Notes: generated by a model from the sequence alone, not told the origin. 64,000 nucleotides of DNA from Rhizobium metallidurans (GCF_014196505.1 NZ_JACIDW010000005.1:153002-217001); one strand, 5' to 3'; shown: positions 26,528 to 44,220, numbered from the stretch's first letter. Numbers and translations are program-made.

Positions 26528-28378
26528 ATGCTTCATTTCTTCTCAGCTTCTATTGTCCGGCAAATCGTCGCGATTACGATTGCTCTTCTTGTCTTCAGCA
26601 CGGCTTCGATTGTTTCTGTAACATACTACAATCTTGGCGCGTATGTCATGACCAGCGCGGTCACCGACGCCAAGGACGCCAGCCGCGCCATGGCGGTGCT
26701 CTACGCGGCCGGCGATCCGGCGGCGAAGGTCGATGTTCGCGACAACAAGCTCGTCGCCGTTAGCGAAGAGAAGCTGCCATCGTCGCTCGGCGACCACGCC
26801 CTTGTCGATCGCACCGCCGCTTCCATCGCCGGCTACGCCACGGTGTTCGAGCGTCAGGGCGGCGACTATGTCCGCGTCTCGACGAACGTGAAGAAGGAAA
26901 ACGGCGAGCGCGCCGTTGGCACCAAGCTCGCCGCCGATCATCCGGCGCAGGCGGCTCTTGCCAAGGGTGAAGCCTATTACGGCCCGGCCGATCTCTTCGG
27001 CAAGAAGTTCATGACCGGATATTTCCCGGTCAAGAGCAGCGCGGGCTCCACCGTCGGCGTCCTCTTTATCGGCATCCCGATGGAAGTCTACTACAGCAGC
27101 CTGCAGCAGCTCCTGACCCTGGTCGTCGGCGTTGGTCTCGCCGTCCTGCTGATCGTCGGCATCATCGCCTATGTCGCGATCCGCGCCACGATCCGCCCGC
27201 TCGAAACCCTGACAGGCGCCATCAACACGATCTCCTCGGGCAATCTCGATACGAAGATCCCCTGCACCGACAAGGAGAACGAGTTCGGCGCGATCGGCAA
27301 GGCGCTGGCCCTGTTCCAGGACGGCGCCCGCGCCCGGCTCACGCTGGAAACGCAGGCGGCCGAGCAGCGCGCCCTGAGCGACGAGGAACGCAGCCGCAAC
27401 GACGCCGAAAAGCGCACGCTCGACGATCAGATCCAGTTTGCCGTCAGTGAACTCGCCGCCGGCCTCGGCCGCCTGTCGCGTGGCGACGTCTCGGAAATGA
27501 TCAGCACCCCGTTCGTCGGCCGGCTCGAGCAGCTGCGGGTGGATTTCAACGCCTCGCTCGAACGCCTGCAGGATACGCTCTCGCGCATCCGCGACAACGC
27601 GACGACCATCCACCGCAATTCCGGCTCCATGCTCGCATCGGCTGACGAGCTTTCCAAGCGCACCGAGGCGCAGGCCGCCAGCCTGGAGGAAACCGCCGCG
27701 GCCGTCGAGGAAATCACCGTTACCGTCCGCTCGTCGGCCGAACGCGCCCGCGAGGCAAACAGCGCCGTCATCGTCACCAAGAAGACGGCGGACAGCTCGA
27801 GTGTCGTGGTCGGCGATACCGTCGCCGCGATGGACCGCATCGAAGCAGCCTCCAAGCAGATCGAACAGATCATCGAGGTCATCGACGACATCGCCTTCCA
27901 GACCAACCTTCTGGCGCTGAACGCGGGCATCGAGGCGGCACGCGCCGGTGAGGCCGGCAAGGGCTTTGCCGTCGTCGCCATGGAAGTGCGCGAACTCGCT
28001 CAGCGCTCGGCCGATGCCGCGCGTGAGATCAAGAGCCTGATCGAGACCTCGACCAGGGAAGTCGCGGCTGGCTCCGGTCTCGTGCAGAAGACGGGGGCGG
28101 TTCTCGCCTCGATCAGCAGCGAGATTATCGCGATCAGCAAGCACGTCGAGACCATCGCCACCGCCAGCGCCGACCAGTCGGCGGCCCTGCAGGAAGTCAA
28201 CAGCTCCGTCAACGCGATGGATCAGATGACGCAGAAGAACGCGGCGATGGTCGAAGATACGACCGGCCAGAGCCGCCAGCTGGCAAGCGAAGCCGACGCG
28301 CTCATGTCGCTGATCCAGCAGTTCCGCATCGATGCGTCTTCGGCCCCGCAGCAGGTTCGTATGCGCGACGCCGCCTGA
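26528..28378 (+). CDS. Methyl-accepting chemotaxis protein 2, Cache-type sensor
   Basis: A 616-residue chemoreceptor. Membrane segment 1 is [17 protein letters not shown] (about 13-30). The periplasmic region (about 35-185) reads like a single Cache-type domain: [19 protein letters not shown], then [20 protein letters not shown] and [17 protein letters not shown]. Membrane segment 2 is [20 protein letters not shown], followed by HAMP and a signalling domain nearly identical at its tip to that of the preceding gene. Cache domains of this form often sense organic acids; the ligand here is not known. The pair probably arose by duplication with exchange of the sensor. Confidence 0.92.
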   Translation: MLHFFSASIVRQIVAITIALLVFSTASIVSVTYYNLGAYVMTSAVTDAKDASRAMAVLYAAGDPAAKVDVRDNKLVAVSEEKLPSSLGDHALVDRTAASIAGYATVFERQGGDYVRVSTNVKKENGERAVGTKLAADHPAQAALAKGEAYYGPADLFGKKFMTGYFPVKSSAGSTVGVLFIGIPMEVYYSSLQQLLTLVVGVGLAVLLIVGIIAYVAIRATIRPLETLTGAINTISSGNLDTKIPCTDKENEFGAIGKALALFQDGARARLTLETQAAEQRALSDEERSRNDAEKRTLDDQIQFAVSELAAGLGRLSRGDVSEMISTPFVGRLEQLRVDFNASLERLQDTLSRIRDNATTIHRNSGSMLASADELSKRTEAQAASLEETAAAVEEITVTVRSSAERAREANSAVIVTKKTADSSSVVVGDTVAAMDRIEAASKQIEQIIEVIDDIAFQTNLLALNAGIEAARAGEAGKGFAVVAMEVRELAQRSADAAREIKSLIETSTREVAAGSGLVQKTGAVLASISSEIIAISKHVETIATASADQSAALQEVNSSVNAMDQMTQKNAAMVEDTTGQSRQLASEADALMSLIQQFRIDASSAPQQVRMRDAA

Positions 28379-28405
28379 TCGCCTTGCTGTCAGGTTTCAT
28401 CATCG

Positions 28406-28433
28406 AAGGGTCGCCCGTCGGGCGGCCCTTTTT
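28406..28433 (+). terminator. Rho-independent terminator after second chemoreceptor gene
   Basis: AAGGGTCGCCC (28406-28416) pairs with GGGCGGCCCTT (28420-28430), 11 pairs with one G-T, loop GTC, followed by a T-run. Confidence 0.88.
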
Positions 28434-28462
28434 CGTTCGGAACAGGGCGGATTTGGGGCTGG

Positions 28463-28699
28463 TCAGCTCCGGCCCGCGACGATGACCGGGATCAACAGAT
28501 CCCCCCAGTTGCCATCGCCGCCGTGATGGCGGGCCGAGCGGACGATCTCGACCGAAACGCCGGCATCGACCGCCTTCATGACCGACTGGTTCAGCCGGTG
28601 CAGGTCGTTGGCGAGCATGCGGATCATGCCTTGCTGATCCGGCGTCATGCTGGTGGATTGTTCCTCGGCGCGTTCCTTGACGCGTGCAAGCGTGGGCAT
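28463..28699 (-). CDS. Small conserved protein downstream of aceA
   Basis: A 78-residue soluble protein. It is supported by an excellent ribosome binding site (AGGAGG, 7 bases before ATG) and by starting only 24 bases after the isocitrate lyase stop, so it is probably co-transcribed with aceA. The middle is helical (GMIRMLANDLHRLNQSVMKA). The C-terminal half ends in GNWGDLLIPVIVAGRS. I do not recognise the family; a link to the glyoxylate shunt is only positional. Confidence 0.7.
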   Translation of the reverse strand: MPTLARVKERAEEQSTSMTPDQQGMIRMLANDLHRLNQSVMKAVDAGVSVEIVRSARHHGGDGNWGDLLIPVIVAGRS

Positions 28700-28723
28700 G
28701 GCTTTCTCCTCCTTCGGTTGACG

Positions 28724-30013
<1,290 letters not shown>

Positions 30014-30150
30014 GTCTTCCTCCCTGCATAACATCATGGCCGGTCTGGCTGATTGACAGGATTTACAAGTCAGCAGGAAATGGCCAGAGTTATCTGGAGA
30101 AGTGCGATGGAATAGGGGTCGCGATGCAAAGAACGTGACAAGTTGCGTCA

Positions 30151-30208
30151 GTAAATTTGTCAAGTTTTGTAAATTCTGTGACCCGGATACTCTGTAAAGG
30201 ATTGTCAC
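30151..30208. promoter_or_regulatory. Three GTAAA-N3/5-GTSA repeats between aceA and regulator
   Basis: GTAAATTTGTCA (30151), GTAAATTCTGTGA (30169) and GTAAAGGATTGTCA (30194) form a direct-repeat series; the last one ends at the start codon of the regulator gene. They are good candidates for binding sites of the regulator and would place it both on its own promoter and near that of aceA. Confidence 0.5.
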
Positions 30209-31618
30209 ATGGCTGAGCGCAAGGTGTTTGCCGGTCCCAGGGTTCGCCGCATCCGAAACGGTCTCGGCGTCACGCAGGCGGCCATGGCCGGGGCGCTGGA
30301 GATCTCGCCGTCCTATCTCAATCTGATCGAGCGCAACCAGCGCCCGCTGACCGTCCAGCTGCTGCTGAAGCTTGCGGCGGTCTACAAGGTCGATCTGGAG
30401 GAGCTGCGCGCCGAAAGCGGCGGCAGCTTGGGCCAGTTGAAGGAAGTCTTCGCCGATCCGCTGTTATCCGGCGAGCTGCCGGGCGATCAGGAACTGGTCG
30501 AAGTCGCGGAAGCGGCGCCTAATGCGGCAAGTGGCGTCATCAAGCTCTACCGCGCCTACAAGGAGCAGGCCGCGCGCCTCTCCGATCTAACCTTGCTCAG
30601 CGCCGGCGAGGGGCAGGTGCCGCTGTCGGGCGCGCGGCTGCCGGCCGATGAGGTGCGCGATGTGCTGGAACGCCGCTCGGCCTATTTCCCGCGCATCGAG
30701 ACGGCGGCCGAGGCGTTCCTGCATGCGCTCGCCGATCCCCGCGATATCATCTCGACGTTCAAGGAGTGGCTGCGCGCCGAGCGCGGCATCGGCGTTCGCG
30801 TTCTGCCCATCCACGTCATGCCGGATCTGCGCCGCCGTTTCGATCGTCACTCCATGCGGCTGTTCATTTCCGAGCGCCTGTCGCCGGCCGATCAGGCGCA
30901 GGAGATCGCCATCGAAGTCGCGACGCTGGCGCTGCGCGAGGCGATCCTGGGCGAGCTCGAAGGCCTGATGCTGTCCGCCGAGGAGGCGAGGCGCATCGCC
31001 CGCTTCGAGCTCGCGCGCTATGCGGCACTGGCGCTGACGATGCCCTACGCGCCCTTCCTCGCCGCTGCCCAGGCGGCTTTCTACGACATCGATATCCTGC
31101 GCGTCCGCTTCAACGTCTCCTTCGCGCAGGCCGCAACCCGGCTGACCATGCTGCAGCGCCCCGGCGCCTCGGCGGTCGCCTTCTTCACGATGGAAATCGA
31201 CGGCGCCGGCCACCGGCTGCGGCGCGCCGGATCGCAGGGCTTCCCGCATCGGCGCTTCGGCGGCGACTGTCCGAAGCTCAACGTTCATGTCGCGCTCCTC
31301 CAGCCCGGGCAGATTCTGGCCGAGACGGTCGAGATGCCGGACGGTGCCCGCTATCTCACCATATCGCGAACGCTGGAGGGACCGAACGCGCCGTTCGGGG
31401 AGCGCGTCCGCCGCACCGCGCTTCTCGTCGGTTGTGATGCCTCGGCCGGTGAGGGAACGGTCTACGGTCAGGCGGTCTCCACGCAAAAGGCGATCACGGC
31501 GGGCTCCGGCTGTCGTCTTTGCGAAAGGCGCGGCTGTCTCTCGCGCGCCGAGCCGCCCGTCACGAGGCCGCTGGGGCTCGATGAGATGGTCTCGGGCCTC
31601 AGCAGCTTCGACGTCTAG
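30209..31618 (+). CDS. ScfR/RamB-type regulator of acetate and short-chain fatty acid use
   Basis: A 469-residue regulator. The N-terminus is an XRE helix-turn-helix ([20 protein letters not shown], then [20 protein letters not shown]). The middle shows the ImmA/IrrE-like region ([27 protein letters not shown] in parts), and the C-terminal part has several Cys residues ([17 protein letters not shown]) typical of this family. RamB and ScfR sense acyl-CoA compounds and regulate the glyoxylate shunt. Divergence from aceA fits that role. ATG 30209 follows AAAGGA. Confidence 0.88.
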   Translation: MAERKVFAGPRVRRIRNGLGVTQAAMAGALEISPSYLNLIERNQRPLTVQLLLKLAAVYKVDLEELRAESGGSLGQLKEVFADPLLSGELPGDQELVEVAEAAPNAASGVIKLYRAYKEQAARLSDLTLLSAGEGQVPLSGARLPADEVRDVLERRSAYFPRIETAAEAFLHALADPRDIISTFKEWLRAERGIGVRVLPIHVMPDLRRRFDRHSMRLFISERLSPADQAQEIAIEVATLALREAILGELEGLMLSAEEARRIARFELARYAALALTMPYAPFLAAAQAAFYDIDILRVRFNVSFAQAATRLTMLQRPGASAVAFFTMEIDGAGHRLRRAGSQGFPHRRFGGDCPKLNVHVALLQPGQILAETVEMPDGARYLTISRTLEGPNAPFGERVRRTALLVGCDASAGEGTVYGQAVSTQKAITAGSGCRLCERRGCLSRAEPPVTRPLGLDEMVSGLSSFDV

Positions 31619-31760
31619 CTACTGTGTCTCGTCAGGGCGAAATCATTGAGAGTGCAGGATTTTGCGCTTGTCGGCTTCGGAAATCCTTTCTAGTCTGCAA
31701 CCAAAACCAGAGGGAGGGCAGCCGCGGAAAACGATGCCCAAACAAAAAGCAGGAGATAGC

Positions 31761-32858
31761 ATGAGGTCAATTCTCGTTAAGCTCGCGGCCACAGCTCTCG
31801 TGGCGGGGCTTTCGGCCACGCCGTCCGTTGCCGATGATCGCGTCGTCAACGTCTACAACTGGTCCGATTACATCGACAGTTCCATCCTCGAGGATTTCAC
31901 CAAGGAAACCGGCATCAAGGTGGTCTACGACACCTTCGACAGCAACGAGACGCTGGAAGCCAAGCTTCTGGCCGGCGGCACGGGCTACGACGTCGTGGTG
32001 CCGACCGTCTCCTTCATGCAGCGCCAGATCGCCGCCGGCGTCTATCAGAAGCTCGACAAGTCGAAGCTGCCAAACCTCGTCAACATGTGGGACGTGGTGA
32101 TGAAGGGCGTCGCTTCCTTCGATCCGGGCAATGAGTACAGCGTCGATTACATGTGGGGCACCACGGGTATCGGCTACAATGTCGACAAGGTGAAGGCGGC
32201 GCTCGGCACCGATGAGAAGCCCAATTGGGATGCGCTCTTCGATCCCGCCAAGGCCGCCAAGCTCAAGGATTGCGGCATCTACATGCTGGACTCTCCGACC
32301 GACGTCATCCCCTCCGTGCTCGCCTATCTCGGTCTCGATCCGAACAGCACGAAGACCGAAGACCTGAAGAAGGCGCAGGAAGTGCTGCTGTCCGTTCGCC
32401 CCTACGTGCGCAAGTTCCACTCGTCGGAATACATCAGCGCGCTTGCCAATGGCGACATCTGCATCGCGCTCGGCTTCTCCGGCGACGTCTTCCAGGCCCG
32501 CGACCGCGCCACCGAAGCCAATGCCGGCGTCAAGGTCGATTACTCGGTGCCGAACCAGGGCGCGCAGATCTTCTTCGACGTCTTCGGTATCCCGAAGGAT
32601 GCGCAGCATGTCGAGGAAGCGCACGCTTTCATCAACTACATGATGAAGCCCGAGGTTGCCGCCAAGGCATCGAACTACGTCTTCTACGCCAACGGCAACA
32701 AGGCCTCGCAGCCGCTCCTGGACAAGGCGGTGATCGACGACACGGCAATCTATCCGACGCCGGAGGTCATGGCGAAGCTCTTCACCGTCCCGCCGCTTGA
32801 TGCGAAAGCGCAGCGTGCCGTGACGCGACTGTGGACGACGGTCGTCACCGGTCAGTAA
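31761..32858 (+). CDS. potF: PotF-like putrescine-binding protein
   Basis: Periplasmic binding protein for polyamines, 365 residues. Signal peptide MRSILVKLAATALVAGLSATPSVA, written here as two parts: MRSILVKLAATAL and VAGLSATPSVA. The mature N-terminus VVNVYNWSDYIDSSILEDF is the PotF hallmark, and TFDSNETLEAKLLAGGTGYD follows. I start at ATG 31761, which has AGGAGA before it and gives the clean signal peptide; ATG 31734 is an alternative. First gene of potFGHI. Confidence 0.92.
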   Translation: MRSILVKLAATALVAGLSATPSVADDRVVNVYNWSDYIDSSILEDFTKETGIKVVYDTFDSNETLEAKLLAGGTGYDVVVPTVSFMQRQIAAGVYQKLDKSKLPNLVNMWDVVMKGVASFDPGNEYSVDYMWGTTGIGYNVDKVKAALGTDEKPNWDALFDPAKAAKLKDCGIYMLDSPTDVIPSVLAYLGLDPNSTKTEDLKKAQEVLLSVRPYVRKFHSSEYISALANGDICIALGFSGDVFQARDRATEANAGVKVDYSVPNQGAQIFFDVFGIPKDAQHVEEAHAFINYMMKPEVAAKASNYVFYANGNKASQPLLDKAVIDDTAIYPTPEVMAKLFTVPPLDAKAQRAVTRLWTTVVTGQ

Positions 32859-32868
32859 TGCACTGATC

Positions 32869-32900
32869 TGCCCGAACCATCAGGTTCGGGCATTTCTTTT
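32869..32900 (+). terminator. Hairpin with T-rich tail between potF and potG
   Basis: TGCCCGAACC (32869-32878), loop ATCA, GGTTCGGGCA (32883-32892), then TTTCTTTT. It has the form of a terminator but lies inside the operon, so it probably allows partial read-through and higher expression of the binding protein. Confidence 0.75.
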
Positions 32901-32939
32901 CGTGGCGCATCGGATCAGGTCAGTTTTCGGGGAAAAATC

Positions 32940-34082
32940 ATGAAGTCACTCGGCAATATTCGCCGTTCCTTTGCGCCTTGGGCCGATCCGGCCGCCAAGC
33001 CGTTCATCTCGGTCAAGAACGTCACCAAGCGCTTCGGTGATTTCACCGCCGTCGACGACCTGTCGCTCAATATCTACCACCGTGAGTTCTTCGCGCTGCT
33101 CGGCGCTTCGGGTTGCGGCAAGTCCACGCTGCTGCGCATGCTGGCCGGTTTCGAGCAGCCGACCTCGGGCGAGATCATCCTCGACGGCACGGACCTTGCC
33201 GGAACCCCGCCCTACAAGCGGCCCGTCAACATGATGTTCCAGTCCTACGCGCTCTTCCCGCACATGACGGTCGAAAAGAACATCGCCTTCGGCCTCCGCC
33301 AGGATGGCATGGGCAAGGACGAGATCGGCGAACGCGTGCTGCAGATGCTGAAGATGGTGAAGCTGGAGAAATTCGCTTCCCGCAAGCCGAACCAGCTTTC
33401 CGGCGGCCAGCGCCAGCGCGTGGCGCTCGCCCGCTCGCTTGCCAAGCGCCCGAAGGTGCTGCTGCTGGACGAACCGCTTGGCGCGCTCGACAAGAAGCTG
33501 CGCGAGGAAACCCAGTTCGAGCTGATGGACCTGCAGCAGAACCTCGGTCTCACCTTCGTCGTCGTCACCCACGACCAGGAAGAGGCGATGACCATGGCCG
33601 ACCGTATCGCGGTCATGAGCCACGGCAAGGTCGTCCAGGTGGCGACGCCGGCCGAGATCTACGAGGCGCCCAACTGCCGCTTCGTGGCCGATTTCATCGG
33701 CGACGTGAACATTTTCGACGGCAAGGTCACGGCGTCTAATGCCAACGGCGTCGAGATGTCTGTCGACGAGAACCTGACCATCAGGCTGTCGGGCGCCGAG
33801 CCCCTGGCCGTCGGCAGCACCGCCGGGTTCGCCATCCGCCCCGAAAAGCTGAGGGTCAGCCGCACGCCGCCGGCCAATCCCCGCATCAACGCCGCCTCGG
33901 GCGAGCTCTGGGACATCGGCTATCTCGGCGACATGACCGTCTTCCATGTGAAGCTGAAAAGCGGCAAGGTCGTCAAGGCGTCGTCGCTGAACGCGCAGCG
34001 CGCGGTCGATGATCCCTTCGTCTACGATCAGGAAGTCTGGGTCACCTTCGCCGAGGACGCCGGCGTTCTGTTGAAGGATTGA
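32940..34082 (+). CDS. potG: PotG-like polyamine importer ATPase
   Basis: ABC ATPase of 380 residues. Walker A is GASGCGKST, signature LSGGQRQRVALARS, Walker B VLLLDEPLGALD, H-loop VTHDQEEAMTMADR. The C-terminal TOBE domain is present (FAIRPEKLRVS). Drives the PotHI permease. It precedes potH by 4 bases. Confidence 0.93.
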   Translation: MKSLGNIRRSFAPWADPAAKPFISVKNVTKRFGDFTAVDDLSLNIYHREFFALLGASGCGKSTLLRMLAGFEQPTSGEIILDGTDLAGTPPYKRPVNMMFQSYALFPHMTVEKNIAFGLRQDGMGKDEIGERVLQMLKMVKLEKFASRKPNQLSGGQRQRVALARSLAKRPKVLLLDEPLGALDKKLREETQFELMDLQQNLGLTFVVVTHDQEEAMTMADRIAVMSHGKVVQVATPAEIYEAPNCRFVADFIGDVNIFDGKVTASNANGVEMSVDENLTIRLSGAEPLAVGSTAGFAIRPEKLRVSRTPPANPRINAASGELWDIGYLGDMTVFHVKLKSGKVVKASSLNAQRAVDDPFVYDQEVWVTFAEDAGVLLKD

Positions 34083-34086
34083 TGCT

Positions 34087-34998
34087 ATGGGCAAGCTCGG
34101 ATCATCGGTCTACAACCGCCTCGTCATCATCATTCCATACGTCTGGCTGCTGCTCTTCTTTCTGGCGCCGTTCTTCATCGTTTTCCGCATTTCGCTGTCG
34201 ACGACGGCGATCGCCATGCCGCCCTATGATCCGGCCTTCTCATTCTCCGACAGCTGGGCGGACGTATGGGACAAGATCGCCACCTTCTCCTTCGACAATT
34301 ACAGCTACCTGATCGACGACCCGCTCTATTTCAACGCCTATGTCTCCAGCGTCACCATCGCCGGCATCTCGACGCTGCTGACGCTGTTGATCGCCTATCC
34401 GATCGCCTATGGCATGGCGAATGCGCCGCGCAGCATCCGGCCGACGCTGCTGATGCTGGTCATCCTGCCGTTCTGGACAAGCTTCCTGATCCGCGTCTAC
34501 GCCTGGATCGCCATCCTGAAACCGGAAGGGCTGCTGAACCAGCTACTGATCTCGCTGAACATCATCGACAGTCCGCTGATCATCCTCAATACCAACATCG
34601 CGGTCTATATCGGCATCGTCTATTCCTATCTGCCCTTCATGGTGCTGCCGCTCTATTCCTCGCTGGAGAAGATGGACGGCACGTTGATCGAGGCGGCGCA
34701 GGATCTCGGCTGCCCGCCCATATCGGCCTTCTGGCGCGTCACTTTCCCCCTGTCGCTGCCGGGTGTCGTCGCCGGCTGCATGCTGGTCTTCATTCCCGCC
34801 GTCGGCGAGTTCGTCATCCCCGATCTGCTCGGCGGATCGCAGACGCTGATGATCGGCAAGACGCTGTGGAACGAGTTCAATTCCAACCGCGACTGGCCGG
34901 TATCCTCGGCCGTGGCCACCATCCTGCTCCTCATTCTGGTGATCCCCATCGTGTTCTTCCAGAATGTGCAGGCCAAGGCCGACGAGCAGGGGAGATAG
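34087..34998 (+). CDS. potH: PotH-like polyamine permease
   Basis: Inner-membrane permease of 303 residues. The first helix is IIPYVWLLLFFLAPFFIVF, several others follow. The EAA loop is EAAQDLGCPPISAFWRVTFP. The family motif PFWTSFLIRVYAW, characteristic of PotB/PotH, is present. It forms a heterodimer with PotI and is separated from it by 3 bases. Confidence 0.93.
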   Translation: MGKLGSSVYNRLVIIIPYVWLLLFFLAPFFIVFRISLSTTAIAMPPYDPAFSFSDSWADVWDKIATFSFDNYSYLIDDPLYFNAYVSSVTIAGISTLLTLLIAYPIAYGMANAPRSIRPTLLMLVILPFWTSFLIRVYAWIAILKPEGLLNQLLISLNIIDSPLIILNTNIAVYIGIVYSYLPFMVLPLYSSLEKMDGTLIEAAQDLGCPPISAFWRVTFPLSLPGVVAGCMLVFIPAVGEFVIPDLLGGSQTLMIGKTLWNEFNSNRDWPVSSAVATILLLILVIPIVFFQNVQAKADEQGR

Positions 34999-35001
34999 GC
35001 C

Positions 35002-35820
35002 ATGATGAAATGGACCCGCTTCAACGTCGTCTCGGTCGTTCTCGGCTTCGCCTTCCTCTATCTGCCGATCGTGCTGCTCGTCATCTTCTCGTTCAACGAA
35101 TCCAAGCTCGTCACCGTGTGGGGCGGCTTCTCGACCAAGTGGTACGTCTCGCTCTTCAATAACCAGGCGCTGCTCGATGCCGCCTGGGTGACGCTCAGGG
35201 TCGGCGTTCTCTCGGCCACCGCCGCGACCGTCCTCGGCACGCTCGCCGCCATCACGCTGGTCCGCTACACCCGCTTTCGCGGCCGCATGCTGTTTTCCGG
35301 CATGGTCTACGCGCCACTGGTCATGCCCGAGGTCATCACCGGCCTGTCGCTGCTGCTGCTCTTCGTGGCGATCGGTTTCGACCGCGGCTTCTGGACCATC
35401 GCGCTGGCGCATACGACGCTCACCATGTGCTTCGTCGCCGTCGTCGTGCAGTCGCGCCTGCTGAGCTTCGACCGGTCGATCGAGGAAGCGGCGCTCGATC
35501 TCGGCTCGCCGCCGGTCCGCACCTTCTTCGAGATCACGCTGCCGATCATAGCGCCCGCCGTGGCATCGGGCTGGATTCTCGCTTTCACCCTGTCGCTCGA
35601 CGATCTCGTCATCGCGAGCTTCACGTCGGGACCGGGCGCCACCACCCTGCCGATGAAAATCTACAGCCAGGTGCGTCTCGGCGTCACGCCCGAGATCAAC
35701 GCGGTCTGCACCATCCTGATCGGCATCGTCGCGGTCGGTGTCATCTGCGCATCCGTCATCACCAAGCGGCGCGAAGTGCAGCGCGAGCGGGATGAGCGGG
35801 CAGCGGCGAACGCGCCATGA
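35002..35820 (+). CDS. potI: PotI-like polyamine permease
   Basis: Second permease, 272 residues. First helix VVLGFAFLYLPIVLLVIFSF with the PotC/PotI feature FNESKLVTVWGGFS after it. EAA loop EEAALDLGSPPVRTFFEITL. The motif SLDDLVIASFTSGPG is typical. Two ATG codons stand together (35002 and 35005). Its stop codon directly abuts the stop codon of the AsmA-family gene on the other strand. Confidence 0.93.
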   Translation: MMKWTRFNVVSVVLGFAFLYLPIVLLVIFSFNESKLVTVWGGFSTKWYVSLFNNQALLDAAWVTLRVGVLSATAATVLGTLAAITLVRYTRFRGRMLFSGMVYAPLVMPEVITGLSLLLLFVAIGFDRGFWTIALAHTTLTMCFVAVVVQSRLLSFDRSIEEAALDLGSPPVRTFFEITLPIIAPAVASGWILAFTLSLDDLVIASFTSGPGATTLPMKIYSQVRLGVTPEINAVCTILIGIVAVGVICASVITKRREVQRERDERAAANAP

Positions 35821-37716
35821 TTATTTCGTAGCGCCCTGTTGCTGCTGCTTTTGTTGGTTGCCCGGCAGTGCCGAAAGAACCGGATCGGGCCAGGAACCGC
35901 CGACGAAGAACGGCAGGGCCGGAAAGGCCGCATCGTTGGCGGGGTCCGTCGCGGCGATCTTGCCGGAGAGCGCGAGCCCGCCTGATTTGTAGGGAATGAC
36001 GCCCGACAGCGTGATCGTCTCCTTCGGCCCTTCGATCAGGCCACGCCGGATTTGCGCCGCCCCGTCATCGAGATCGGCCTCGATGTCGAAGCGATCGAAC
36101 GCGAAGGCCCGATGCGAGACGGCATTCAGCGAGAAGAAATCCGCCTTCGCCGCTTCGCTGCGCACCGCATCGGAATCGAACCCGGGCAACGAGCCCGCCT
36201 GTGCGCGGAAACGGATATTGCCGGTCACGTCGGCCGGCCCCGCCTTCCAGATAGGCAGCGCGGTGCTGACTGCGAGGTCGAGCGAACCTGTTGTCAGCGG
36301 CAACGGACCCTGCAGGTTCAGGCGTTCGATCAGGCCGGCGAAATCCGCGCCCCGGATCGACATCTGCAGCTTGCCGCCGCCGTCGAAGTCACCGCGCTTG
36401 GCCGCGATATAGGCGGTCAGCGCCCCGCCTTCGAACTGGCTGTCGCCGATATCGAACCGTGCTTCGTTGCTGGAGACGATAATGCTGGCGCCGACATTGG
36501 AGAGCTTGAAGGGCACGAGATCGGCTTGCCTGGCGGAAAGCCGCAGGTCGATGTCAAGGGCCTGCAACGCTCCGCCCTCGGGCGCGCCACGGTCCTCGCC
36601 GGCGGCAAGCCGGACCACAAATGCGTCGAACAGGGATTTGAAGTTGATCTGGTCGAAGGCCAGCGTACCGCCGAGCTTGGGACGCTTTCCCGGCATAAAG
36701 CTCACATCCATCGCGCCACGGGCGCTTGAACCATTCATGCCCAGGCTGACATTGTCGAAACGGAAGCCATTTGCCGCCGAGATCACGTCGCTATCGATCG
36801 AAAACGCCTTCAGCGTCGCGGCATCCGGCAGCGCTTGCCCGGCCCATGTCAGCAATGCCGGAAGGTCCGGAATGCCGAGAGACATGCTGCCCTGCAGGTT
36901 GAAAAGCCGCGCGATGTTCGCCACGCCATCGAACTTGGCTGTTACCAGCGTCGAGGTCAGCGCGGCCTTCAGCGGCGCGTTCTTGCCACCGAACGCCAGC
37001 AGCGGGCTGCGCGAGGAAAAGTCCAGCTTGATGTCGAGGCCGTTCATTCTGGCGATCAGAACCGCGGTGAGCGGGCTCGACAGGCGCGGCCAGCCGATAT
37101 CGGCGGTGACGCTGTCGAAGCGGTAGGTCTTGCCGCTGGCGACATCGGCCACGTCAAGGGTGCCATCCTCGACAGTGATCGTTCCGATGTCGGCGTCGAG
37201 CGCCGCGTCGAGCGTTTCCTCGCCGTTCTGCTCCCTTGCGCCGATGATTGCCTGGGCCAGTTGGCCTTCATCCGTCCAGTCGATGGTGCCATCGCGCTCG
37301 CGCGTCAAAAGCAGGTTGGGCCGCAGTATATTGAAATCGTGGAAGCTCGCCTTGCCCCTGAAGGCATCGATCAGGCTGAACTCCGCCGAGATGCTTTCGA
37401 TCGTGCCGAAAAGCTTGTTGTCGCCATCCTTCTGGCGAACGGTGATCTTGTTGATGGTGATGCGCGGTGTCGGCCAGAACTCGATCACCGGGCGCCCGGA
37501 AATCTCGGCGCTGTAGCCCGTCCATCGCGACAGCGAATCCTCCATGCCGGAGCGCACCAGGCCGGTCGAGATCACGTAGGGTCCCGCCACGCGCAGAGAA
37601 ACGAAGACGGCGAGGAAGACCAGCAGCGAGATCGTCGCGACGCGGGCGACACCCGGCAGCCAGCGGTTGACCGGCCTGATTTTTATCCGCCATGGCGGTG
37701 GTCGGGACGTACCCAT
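35821..37716 (-). CDS. AsmA-family protein
   Basis: A 631-residue envelope protein. The N-terminus holds one membrane anchor ([20 protein letters not shown], about 26-45), followed by a large periplasmic region of beta repeats, as in AsmA/TamB-type proteins thought to move phospholipids to the outer membrane. Recognisable features are the early [20 protein letters not shown] and the C-terminal [18 protein letters not shown]. It ends with a Gln-rich tail. It stands alone, converging on potI with no spare base. Confidence 0.88.
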   Translation of the reverse strand: MGTSRPPPWRIKIRPVNRWLPGVARVATISLLVFLAVFVSLRVAGPYVISTGLVRSGMEDSLSRWTGYSAEISGRPVIEFWPTPRITINKITVRQKDGDNKLFGTIESISAEFSLIDAFRGKASFHDFNILRPNLLLTRERDGTIDWTDEGQLAQAIIGAREQNGEETLDAALDADIGTITVEDGTLDVADVASGKTYRFDSVTADIGWPRLSSPLTAVLIARMNGLDIKLDFSSRSPLLAFGGKNAPLKAALTSTLVTAKFDGVANIARLFNLQGSMSLGIPDLPALLTWAGQALPDAATLKAFSIDSDVISAANGFRFDNVSLGMNGSSARGAMDVSFMPGKRPKLGGTLAFDQINFKSLFDAFVVRLAAGEDRGAPEGGALQALDIDLRLSARQADLVPFKLSNVGASIIVSSNEARFDIGDSQFEGGALTAYIAAKRGDFDGGGKLQMSIRGADFAGLIERLNLQGPLPLTTGSLDLAVSTALPIWKAGPADVTGNIRFRAQAGSLPGFDSDAVRSEAAKADFFSLNAVSHRAFAFDRFDIEADLDDGAAQIRRGLIEGPKETITLSGVIPYKSGGLALSGKIAATDPANDAAFPALPFFVGGSWPDPVLSALPGNQQKQQQQGATK

Positions 37717-37877
37717 GCGTTTCGCCAGTCTTTCGACGTCTGCCCGTTAATGTACTGAAATTCCGGATATATCAAATGCCGGGCGGTTGCAAATATATAG
37801 CCGGGTGGCCTGGTTGGCCGCCACCTTTATCCGTCTTCATGGCGTGTTATATAGGTTGGCAACAAGAGGAGTTCTGC

Positions 37878-39842
<1,965 letters not shown>

Positions 39843-39953
39843 TTCATTAAAATGATAGCGAAACTACAATATATGACCGTGCAGAGCTTCGTGGCTCCGG
39901 CAACCTTTCGTTAAGAAAGCCTCGTCAAAGGTAAATGTAACTTGGGGCTGCAT

Positions 39954-40019
39954 ATGAACGAGGCAGCTTGGAGCCTTCGCTCCCGCAACATGATGTTAGA
40001 CCGCCTAAGCCCTTGTTGA
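39954..40019 (+). CDS. Possible 21-residue peptide within the small transcript
   Basis: Reads MNEAAWSLRSRNMMLDRLSPC, written in two parts: MNEAAWSLRSR and NMMLDRLSPC. No Shine-Dalgarno sequence precedes it well (TTGGGGCTGCAT upstream). The frame is too short for statistical support; I list it only because it sits in a short transcript with its own terminator. Confidence 0.2.
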   Translation: MNEAAWSLRSRNMMLDRLSPC

Positions 40020-40035
40020 ACAGCACCCAAATTTC

Positions 40036-40060
40036 AGGCAGCCCTTTGGCTGCCTTTTTT
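40036..40060 (+). terminator. Rho-independent terminator
   Basis: AGGCAGCC (40036-40043), loop CTTT, GGCTGCCT (40048-40055), then six T. On the plus strand, so it ends the acsA2 message or the proposed small RNA. Confidence 0.92.
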
Positions 40061-40061
40061 C

Positions 40062-44111
<4,050 letters not shown>

Positions 44112-44220
44112 CAGCGGACCTTTAGTCTTCGGGCCTGGCAAATTAACGGTCTATTAATAACGACAGGTCGCAAACCGGTCCAGCGCGACCAATGGCTTTC
44201 GGCCGAAAAGGTTAACGTCG

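Larger units (their letters stand above)
39843..40061 (+). ncRNA. Possible small RNA or short leader transcript
   Basis: The 219 bases after the acetoacetyl-CoA synthetase gene end in a perfect terminator on the plus strand although the next gene is on the minus strand. An AT-rich TATATG (39870-39875) may be a -10 element, but no good -35 is seen. The stretch could be an independent small RNA of about 150-180 bases or simply the 3' end of the acsA2 mRNA. It contains one open frame of 21 codons (39954-40019). Confidence 0.4.
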
